Shown here: one piece after another, positions 32,515 to 37,480 of the stretch
Layout of the letters: the number at the start of each line of letters is the position of its first letter
Position numbering within the stretch: the first letter of the stretch is position 1
NCBI GenBank assembly: GCA_035277145.1
Contig: DATELA010000106.1
Coordinates: forward strand, 1-37,480
Source: DASRAP01 sp035277145
GTDB taxonomy: Bacteria; Gemmatimonadota; Gemmatimonadetes; Gemmatimonadales; Gemmatimonadaceae
Direction: 5' to 3'
Length of the DNA: 37,480 nt
The notes under the pieces: generated by a model
Told to the model about the DNA's origin: nothing
Seen by the model: only the letters and a program-made list of their open reading frames with translations
Database searches by the model: none
Translations under genes and position numbers: made by a program

Positions 32515-33647
32515 GCTGCGAGGAATCGTTGCAGGATGTTGGTTGCGCGCGTGATTTCCTCCACCGGAATCCACTCGATCGCGCCGTGTGCCAGTGCGAT
32601 GTCGCCGGGTCCGTAGCACACGGTTGGCATGCCGGCGTCATTGAGCAACGCGGCGTCGGACCAATAGCTCACGCCCGCGATTGGCGCGCGCGCACTCACC
32701 GCGGCCGTTGCGTCACTCAACGCTTTCACGATTGGCGCATCGGTGGGCACGTCGCTGGGATGACGTTCGGAGTCCATCGTCATCGTGACGTCGAACTGCG
32801 GATAACGCGCTTTGACGTTTGCGCACGCGCGCTCGAGTTGCCCGAGTACGCCCTTCACCGTTTCGCCCGGGAGCGAGCGACGTTCGACGCGCAGCACGCA
32901 GCGATCTGGGTACGCGCTCATAGCGACACCGCCCTCGATGAGCGATGCGTGCAACGAGGCATGACCCAGCAGCGGGTGCGTGATGTTCACCAGCTCGCGC
33001 GACTCGAGCAGATCGAGTTCGGCGAGCAAAAACGCGGCGTGACGAATCGCGTCGATGCCGATGTCATAGCGGCTGCCGTGCGCAGCGCGTCCGCGAAACG
33101 TGAACGTCACCCACACGAAGCCGCGGTGCGCGGGCGCGACCGCCATGCACGTTGGTTCCGTGACGACGCATGCGTCGGCGCGATATCCGCGCGACAACAC
33201 ATCTCGCGTGCCGATGGAGCTCCACTCTTCGTCGGCAACCGCGGTGACGATGACTTCGCTGTTGAGTTGACCGGCTTCGTTCGCACGCGCGGCTGCGCAG
33301 CACATTGCGGCGACGCCGCCTTTCATGTCGCACGAACCGCGGCCCCACATCTTGCCGTCGGCGATTTTCGGATCGTACGGGTCGTGCGTCATGCCGTCGA
33401 CTTGCACCGTGTCGATGTGCCCGTTGAGCATGATCGAGCGGCCGGAGCCACCGCCGATGCGCGCGACCACGCTCGCGCGTCGCGGCGTGTCTTCGATCAA
33501 CTCGGTGCGAAATCCCCACGCGTCGAGCACGGCCTTGAGCGCGCGCGCGCACTCGATCTCGCCCGGGCCATCCGCCGCGAGCGACGGATTGCGCGAGTCG
33601 ATGCGGACGAGTTGTTGGGTAAGCTCGAGCGGGTCGAAGCGATTCAC
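32499..33647 (-). CDS. M20 family deacylase (ArgE/DapE/ACY1-like)
   Basis: A 382-residue metallohydrolase. The first metal motif is MLNGHIDTVQVDG with His and Asp, then MWGRGSCDMKGGVAAM with the bridging Asp. The next conserved block is TAVADEEWSSIGT with the catalytic/ligand Glu pair. The C-terminal half has YWSDAALLNDAGMPTVCYGPG and DIALAHGAIEWIPVEE with the final His. It fits acetylornithine deacetylase, succinyl-diaminopimelate desuccinylase or aminoacylase, and the substrate cannot be told from sequence. It starts with GTG. It overlaps the RNase HI start, suggesting cotranscription. A long hairpin lies just upstream. Confidence 0.9.
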   Translation of the reverse strand: MNRFDPLELTQQLVRIDSRNPSLAADGPGEIECARALKAVLDAWGFRTELIEDTPRRASVVARIGGGSGRSIMLNGHIDTVQVDGMTHDPYDPKIADGKMWGRGSCDMKGGVAAMCCAAARANEAGQLNSEVIVTAVADEEWSSIGTRDVLSRGYRADACVVTEPTCMAVAPAHRGFVWVTFTFRGRAAHGSRYDIGIDAIRHAAFLLAELDLLESRELVNITHPLLGHASLHASLIEGGVAMSAYPDRCVLRVERRSLPGETVKGVLGQLERACANVKARYPQFDVTMTMDSERHPSDVPTDAPIVKALSDATAAVSARAPIAGVSYWSDAALLNDAGMPTVCYGPGDIALAHGAIEWIPVEEITRATNILQRFLAAWTRA

Positions 33648-33660
33648 GCTGGGAAACTAG

Positions 33661-33729
33661 CCGTGAGCCGTGAGCCCTGAGCCGTGAGGAACTGCGGTAG
33701 GCTCACAGCTCAGGGCTCAAGGCTCAGAG
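33661..33729. repeat. Long hairpin of GAGCCGT 7-base units
   Basis: The left arm 33661-33688 contains GAGCCGT, GAGCCCT, GAGCCGT in tandem. The right arm 33702-33729 is its near-complement with units CTCACAG, CTCAGGG, CTCAAGG. The two arms are 28 nt with about three mismatches, around a 13-base loop. It ends immediately before the stop codon (33730) of the phasin-like gene, so it is the 3' hairpin of that transcript. Confidence 0.85.
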
Positions 33730-34203
33730 CTATTTCTTTTTCCCCGCCTTCTTCACCGCTGGTTTCTTGGCCACCGCAGGCTTCTTCGGTTTCGCTGCGG
33801 CGGGGGCAGGGGTGCTGACGGTGCTCGTCGCGAACGACGGCGCCGGTTCGTCGCGCACGGCAGGCTTCGGCACAGCCTTCGCGAGGCCGCGTTTTTCAGC
33901 AGCAGCTTCGATGTCGCGAATGATGCGCGAAGCTTCTTCGCTGCCCATCTGGCCGCGGCGCACCATGTAGTTGATCAGATCCTTCGCGCTCTCAGCGGCA
34001 AACGGCGTCAAACCGGCGGCGGCGAAAATCACGTCCTTCATCGCCGTTGCCATCTTCGATCCCGCTTCGAGCGAGATCTCGTGTGCCTTCTGGATCATTT
34101 CGGCGACAGTGTCGCGCTGATCCTGACCCCGGTGACCAGGCGAGCGTCGGGGGAGCACGGTGCCGCCGGAGCCGCTCGGAGGGGGAGTGGGCTTATCCGA
34201 CAT
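33730..34203 (-). CDS. Phasin-like protein with Lys/Ala/Pro-rich tail
   Basis: A 157-residue protein. The middle (about 38-104) is helical and reads MIQKAHEISLEAGSKMATAM, then LTPFAAESAKDLINYMVRRG and EASRIIRDIEAAAEKRG, the pattern of PhaF/PhaI-type polyhydroxyalkanoate granule-associated proteins. The C-terminus is a basic low-complexity tail of Lys, Ala and Pro repeats (KPKKPAVAKKPAVKKAGKKK), like histone H1 or PhaF, which could bind DNA. PhaF couples granules to the nucleoid in Pseudomonas. No phaC was found in the window, so the granule role is inference. A stress-type coiled-coil protein is the alternative. Confidence 0.65.
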   Translation of the reverse strand: MSDKPTPPPSGSGGTVLPRRSPGHRGQDQRDTVAEMIQKAHEISLEAGSKMATAMKDVIFAAAGLTPFAAESAKDLINYMVRRGQMGSEEASRIIRDIEAAAEKRGLAKAVPKPAVRDEPAPSFATSTVSTPAPAAAKPKKPAVAKKPAVKKAGKKK

Positions 34204-34512
34204 TCAAGCGAGTGTAAGCCGACGTCATTGCCGGCCGGTGTAGGTGTCCCGGGTGCCCCCGGGCGCGACAACGGCGCCACTTCTCAGTCGGCGCCGAAGT
34301 CCACGGCGCCTCCGTTGCTCTGGACGGCGCGCGAACGCGGCCAAGTATACGGGTCGCGCCCTCATTAGCAAGGTCGCAGCGGCTTCGGAAGGCCGCGTGG
34401 CACATTTACTTAGGCCTGCTGGAGGAAACGCCGTCACGTGCTGGCGCAGGTAGGCGACAGTATAGCAACAGTACAAGCGCCACCAACGGCGCATTGCACG
34501 GGAACAGCAAGA
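34204..34512. other. GC-rich structured intergenic region, no gene
   Basis: The region upstream of the phasin-like gene. CCCGGG(TGCC)CCCGGG forms a hairpin near 34247-34262. Three GGCGCC copies lie at about 34274-34315, flanked by AACGG and CCGTT, so a larger fold is possible on the minus strand (the leader of the phasin-like gene). No tRNA, SRP RNA or RNase P signature was recognised, and no riboswitch consensus. R4 follows at 34513. Confidence 0.3.
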
Positions 34513-34672
34513 GCAAACGCAACGCAGAGCCGCAGAGAACGCAGAGGTGCGCAGAGAAACGCTTGTGGTTTACCGCGCTCGCCACGCCAGCGAATGCGCG
34601 GCGAGAGCTCTTACCAACAGTCAGTTCTCTGCGACCCTCTGCGTTCTCAGTAGTTCTCTGCGTTGCGTTTGC
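34513..34672. repeat. R4: palindromic CGCAGAG element
   Basis: The left arm starts at 34513 (CAAACGCAACGCAGAGC), the right arm ends CTCTGCGTTGCGTTTG near 34672. The inner stem is more degenerate (GGTTTACC...CTTACC), with GCTCGCC/GGCGAG kept. The right end is followed by a 21-bp tandem pair (TGCGTTTGCCGTTCC and TGCGTTTGCGGTTCC, about 34664-34703). It lies upstream of the CoA-transferase coding region, unlike the other copies, which lie at 3' ends. Confidence 0.88.
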
Positions 34673-34741
34673 CGTTCCGCGGCTTGCGTTTGCGGTTCCT
34701 CCGGTCGGCGTTGAGCTTGGAGTCCCGCTCACCACAGCCCA

Positions 34742-35857
34742 ATCGCTACTCCGCTCCTCTCCGGAATCCGCGTCCTCGACCTCAGCCGAGTTCTCGCGGG
34801 CCCGCTCTGCGCAATGCAGCTCGGCGATTTCGGCGCTGATGTCATCAAAGTCGAGCGGCCGGGCACTGGCGACGACACGCGCGGGTGGGGACCGCCGTTC
34901 GACGAACGCGGCGAGGCCGCGTACTTCCTCAGCATCAACCGCAATAAGCTCTCGATCGCACTGAATTTCGACGACGAAACGGACCGCGAAACGTTGTGCG
35001 CGCTCGCGCGTGACGCCGATGTCGTTATCGAGAACTTTGTGTCCGGCACACTCGAACGACGCGGTATTGGCGCGGATGATTTGCTGCGCACGAACGCAAA
35101 ACTCGTGTGGTGCACGATCAGCGGATTTGGCGCGGAGAGTACGCGCCCCGGCTACGACTTCGTGGTGCAAGCGGAATCGGGATGGATGGCGGTGACGGGC
35201 GAACCCGACGGTTCCCCTATGAAAATCGGTGTTGCGCTTGCGGACGTGATGGCCGGCAAAGACGCGCTGTCGGCGATTCTCGCAGCGCTTGTTGCGCGCG
35301 ACGCTGGCACGCTCGGCGCACAGCCGGCTGATCGCCGTCTGCACGTTTCGCTCATTCAGAGTGCGACATCGGCGCTGGTGAACGTCGCGCAGAATGCTGC
35401 AGTAACTGGCGCGGACGCGAAGCGCTGGGGCAACGCGCATCCGAATCTGTGTCCATACCAAACGTTCGACGCCGCAGACCGACCAATGGTGATCGCCGTG
35501 GGCACCGATGCGCAGTGGCTTGTATGCGCGAGTGTGTTGGGTCTCGATGACCTCGCAGCGGACGCGTCGCTGGCTACGAACGCGGGACGATTGCGCGCGC
35601 GCGAGCGTGTGGTGCGTGCGGTCTCCACCGCAGTCGCGTCGCGAACTGCTGCGCATTGGCTACACGTTTTGCAGAACGCGGGCGTGCCGTGCGGGGTAGT
35701 GAAGTCAGTACGCGAGGCGCTCGAGGTCGTGCCCGTTTCGCCGCTGACTGGAGTGGAACCGGTGCGTCCCGCGAGCGTCCGACATCCGCCGCCGCGACTC
35801 GATGAGCATGGTGCATTGATTCGCAAGCACGGCTGGGGGGTCTTTGCACGGGGCTAA
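34742..35857 (+). CDS. Class III CoA-transferase (CaiB/BaiF family), start codon unclear
   Basis: A CoA-transferase moving CoA between carboxylic acids via a mixed-anhydride/aspartyl-CoA route. The N-terminal block LSGIRVLDLSRVLAGPLCAM is followed by QLGDFGADVIKVERPGTGDD. The block YDFVVQAESGWMAVTGEPDG precedes the catalytic Asp in GVALADVMAGKDALSAILAAL, and AHPNLCPYQTFDAADRPMVIAVG follows. The only ATG in frame near the N-terminus is at 34814, which would remove the first conserved strand. Upstream to a stop at 34712-34714 the frame has no ATG, GTG or TTG. A protein beginning at ATC 34742 (reading MATPLLSGIRVLDL) looks like the family N-terminus, so the gene either uses a rare ATC start or has lost its start. 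The remainder is intact (about 371 residues). Confidence 0.85.
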   Translation: MATPLLSGIRVLDLSRVLAGPLCAMQLGDFGADVIKVERPGTGDDTRGWGPPFDERGEAAYFLSINRNKLSIALNFDDETDRETLCALARDADVVIENFVSGTLERRGIGADDLLRTNAKLVWCTISGFGAESTRPGYDFVVQAESGWMAVTGEPDGSPMKIGVALADVMAGKDALSAILAALVARDAGTLGAQPADRRLHVSLIQSATSALVNVAQNAAVTGADAKRWGNAHPNLCPYQTFDAADRPMVIAVGTDAQWLVCASVLGLDDLAADASLATNAGRLRARERVVRAVSTAVASRTAAHWLHVLQNAGVPCGVVKSVREALEVVPVSPLTGVEPVRPASVRHPPPRLDEHGALIRKHGWGVFARG

Positions 35858-35896
35858 AGCACTCGCCGGGCGCACTGTGCCGCGTTACACTTTCCC

Positions 35897-36469
35897 GTGG
35901 TGAAAGCGCCTCAGCGAACCCCTCCAGAAGCCGTTACCACGGCGCCGGATGAGGAGATCATTGAACGGGTGCTGGCAGGTCACCGCGAGGCGTTCCACCT
36001 CCTGGTTACCAAGTACAGCGACCCGCTCTACCGTCACGCCCTTGGCATGACGGGCAGTCCGGATGTCGCGGAAGACATCCTCCAGGTGTCATTCATCAAG
36101 GCGTATCAGCACCTGGGTGAAGTGCGCGGGAGATTCGATGCGTGGCTATTTCGAATTCTCGCAAATGGTTGCAAGGATTGGCTGAAGAACATCAGGCGGA
36201 CGCACGTCAGTTACGAAGAGGACGATCAACCGTCTCATTATGCGACCCCTGATGAAGACCTCGACCGCGGTCAATTGCGGGACGACCTTGATCGGGCGTT
36301 GCAGACGCTGCCGGCGACGTTGCGGGAAGCCTTTGTGATGAAGCACGTCGAAGGCCGCTCGTACGAAGAGATGGCAGACTTGCTGAGCACAACGGTTGGC
36401 GCACTCAAAATGCGTGTCCACAGAGCGCGTGAAGCGCTCCAGGCACTGTTAGAGGAGAAGTACGCGTGA
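35897..36469 (+). CDS. ECF-family RNA polymerase sigma factor
   Basis: A 190-residue sigma-70 factor of the extracytoplasmic-function type. Region 2 spans about residues 23-95 with AFHLLVTKYSDPLYRHALGM, DVAEDILQVSFIKAYQHL and FDAWLFRILANGCKDWLKNI. Region 4 lies about 130-185 with LPATLREAFVMKHVEGRSYEEMA and TTVGALKMRVHRAREAL, the -35-binding helix-turn-helix. Start is GTG 35897 (GTG also at 35900). The next gene overlaps its stop by GTGA, the classic arrangement for an anti-sigma partner. Its regulon is not known. The class resembles RpoE/SigW-like groups. Confidence 0.93.
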   Translation: MVKAPQRTPPEAVTTAPDEEIIERVLAGHREAFHLLVTKYSDPLYRHALGMTGSPDVAEDILQVSFIKAYQHLGEVRGRFDAWLFRILANGCKDWLKNIRRTHVSYEEDDQPSHYATPDEDLDRGQLRDDLDRALQTLPATLREAFVMKHVEGRSYEEMADLLSTTVGALKMRVHRAREALQALLEEKYA

Positions 36470-36777
36470 AGCATGAAGACCTGAATTCACACAAGACTCC
36501 CAACAGCGCGCCTGAGCAGGCCGCAGCCGGGGCGCCGGATCTCACTACGCCTGAGCGCGAGATTCCGGTGGTACCTGCACCTGCGCCCGTGCACCGCTGG
36601 CTTGACGGCGAATCCGTGCAGGATGCGGATCTCGCGAAGCCGGACGCGGAAAAGCACGTCAAGTTCTGGGCGAAGCTGAAGAACGAGACCGACCGCCGTC
36701 ATCGCATGAAGACGCCGATTGGGCTCGATGCGATCATCATGGAAAAACTCGAGCCGCCCGTCGCGAAAGACGAGTAG
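36466..36777 (+). CDS. Putative soluble anti-sigma factor
   Basis: A 103-residue protein starting inside the sigma-factor stop (GTGA). It is acidic/proline-rich at the N-terminus (PEQAAAGAPDLTTPEREIPV), then has RWLDGESVQDADLAKPDAEKH, WAKLKNETDRRHRMKTPIGL and IIMEKLEPP. The pattern RWLDGE...W..L..E..RR...TP fits short anti-sigma proteins seen beside ECF genes. It has no HxxxCxxC zinc motif and no membrane helix, so it is not the usual zinc-finger membrane anti-sigma. The assignment rests mainly on overlap with the sigma factor. A truncated anti-sigma or a signalling partner is the alternative. Confidence 0.6.
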   Translation: MKHEDLNSHKTPNSAPEQAAAGAPDLTTPEREIPVVPAPAPVHRWLDGESVQDADLAKPDAEKHVKFWAKLKNETDRRHRMKTPIGLDAIIMEKLEPPVAKDE

Positions 36778-36791
36778 TTGGCGGCAATTGA

Positions 36792-36819
36792 GAAGCGTGA
36801 AGTCAGAATTCAGAAGTGT
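36792..36819. repeat. Four 7-base GAANNNN units
   Basis: GAAGCGT, GAAGTCA, GAATTCA and GAAGTGT in tandem, just after the anti-sigma gene and directly before the intrinsic terminator. It is the seventh site of 7-base periodicity in the window and the only one beside a classical terminator. Confidence 0.6.
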
Positions 36820-36824
36820 GGATG

Positions 36825-36851
36825 GGCCGGCTAACGCCGGCCTTTCTTTTT
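36825..36851 (+). terminator. Rho-independent terminator after the sigma/anti-sigma operon
   Basis: Stem GGCCGGC (36825-36831), loop TAAC, stem GCCGGCC (36836-36842), then TTTCTTTTTC. This is the clearest intrinsic terminator in the window and fits the end of the sigma/anti-sigma transcript. Confidence 0.85.
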
Positions 36852-36912
36852 CTTGGCGCACATGGCGCGCGGGTCGTGCTCCCGGTGCTCTCCCATGCTA
36901 GAGTAGATAGCC

Positions 36913-37437
36913 ATGCCAACGAAACGACCCGCTGCTGACGAGTTCGCGCCGTACTACGCGCGCTACATCGATCGCGTGCCTACCGGGCACGTCGTGGATT
37001 TCCTGCGCTCGCACGCGCAAACGTTCGGAGCGTTACTCGCGCAGATACCGCGCGATCGCGAGACGTACGCGTACGCGCCGGGCAAGTGGACCATACGTGA
37101 ACTGTTGCTGCACGTGATCGATACCGAGCGCGTGATGTCGTATCGCGCGCTGAGCATTGGCCGCGGAGACGCGACACCGCTTCCGGGCTTCGATGAAAAT
37201 GTGTGGGCACCGGAGAGCGGCGCGAATGCGCGGTCGCTCATCGATCTCACCGCCGAGTTTGCTGCAGTGCGCGGGGCAACCATTGCGCTGCTGAATGGAC
37301 TGCCCGCTGTCGCGTGGTCCCGCCGCGGCACCGCGTCCAATAATCCCGTGTCGACGCGGGGTCTCGCGTACATCATCGCCGGCCACGCCATCCATCACGA
37401 AGGAATCCTGCGCGAGCGTTATCTCGGCGCGTCGTAA
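36913..37437 (+). CDS. DinB-family four-helix-bundle protein
   Basis: A 174-residue DinB/YfiT-like protein. The helix containing WTIRELLLHVIDTERVMSYRAL carries the first metal-type His, and the C-terminal helix IIAGHAIHHEGILRERYLG carries the others. These three His residues form the metal site of DinB-fold thiol transferases and maleylpyruvate isomerase-like enzymes. The substrate is unknown; some family members use bacillithiol or mycothiol. The N-terminal part (YYARYIDRVPTGHVVDFLR) and YAYAPGKWTIRE are typical. The ATG at 36913 follows CTAGAGTAGATAG; no strong ribosome-binding site is seen. R5 begins 10 bp beyond its stop. Confidence 0.9.
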   Translation: MPTKRPAADEFAPYYARYIDRVPTGHVVDFLRSHAQTFGALLAQIPRDRETYAYAPGKWTIRELLLHVIDTERVMSYRALSIGRGDATPLPGFDENVWAPESGANARSLIDLTAEFAAVRGATIALLNGLPAVAWSRRGTASNNPVSTRGLAYIIAGHAIHHEGILRERYLGAS

Positions 37438-37446
37438 CGACGACGA

Positions 37447-37480
37447 CAAACGCAACGCAGAGCCGCAGAGGACGCAGAGG
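37447..37480. repeat. R5: palindromic CGCAGAG element, truncated by the window edge
   Basis: The left arm (CAAACGCAACGCAGAGCCGC and further CGCAGAG words) is identical in design to R1-R4 and begins 10 bp after the DinB stop. Only the left arm is visible; the inner stem and right arm lie beyond the edge. Confidence 0.85.

Noticed and set aside
34494..34964. A plus-strand frame reading through R4 into the CoA-transferase region
   Set aside because: It reads the palindrome and then the CoA-transferase in the wrong frame; the correct frame gives the family motifs.
2157..37480. R1-R5 as a CRISPR array or tRNA-type genes
   Set aside because: Copies are kilobases apart, each is a single palindrome, there are no regular spacers or cas genes, and no tRNA cloverleaf fits.

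Overview
The window is a gene-dense, high-GC bacterial chromosome segment. The gene content resembles Gemmatimonadota or a related phylum: a DUF1501/DUF1800 secretion pair, a Rho factor with a long basic extension, an EF-G2-like GTPase, many GTG starts and several lineage-type hypothetical proteins. This placement is inference; no rRNA or marker gene was compared. I found no tRNA, rRNA, CRISPR array, transposase or prophage.

Layout. 1-2140: the 5' end of an M28-type secreted peptidase (minus), divergent from a class III aminotransferase coupled to a 90-aa protein. 2317-6140: an operon of a VLCAD-like acyl-CoA dehydrogenase and a DUF255 thioredoxin-fold protein (minus). 6201-8875: an M20 dipeptidase and two pilin-like membrane proteins. 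8878-10419: rho (minus), with a structured upstream region. 10771-15150: an orphan histidine-phosphotransfer-type protein, a TPR-like protein and the DUF1501/DUF1800 pair. 15367-19846: a large GGDEF/STAND-ATPase/TPR protein, a membrane protein and an unknown protein. 20029-22418: a small unknown protein and an EF-G2-like GTPase. 22673-27299: thyX, an FAD-linked D-2-hydroxyacid dehydrogenase, a squalene/phytoene synthase and an OmpL-like porin. 27460-34203: a four-helix-bundle protein, 3-hydroxyacyl-CoA dehydrogenase, thiolase, a zinc-ribbon protein, RNase HI, an M20 deacylase and a phasin-like protein. 34742-37437: a class III CoA-transferase, an ECF sigma factor with a putative soluble anti-sigma, and a DinB protein.

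How they work together. Acyl-CoA dehydrogenase, 3-hydroxyacyl-CoA dehydrogenase, thiolase, CoA-transferase and a phasin-like protein suggest fatty-acid or short-chain acyl-CoA turnover, perhaps linked to polyhydroxyalkanoate. The other genes are mostly housekeeping or envelope functions.

The most striking non-coding signal is a family of about 160-bp near-perfect palindromes (R1-R5) built from CGCAGAG words with a GGTAAC...GTTACC inner stem. Five copies lie between genes, and one central base pair changes in a compensated way between copies. A second class consists of degenerate repeats with 7-nt periodicity at seven further gene junctions; two of these form long hairpins and some contain the start or stop codon of the adjacent gene. 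I found no gene inside any element. Other oddities are an RNase HI lacking its catalytic Glu, an EF-G paralogue lacking NKxD and the switch-II His, a CoA-transferase with no canonical start codon before its conserved N-terminus, and pilin-like proteins without a prepilin-peptidase glycine.
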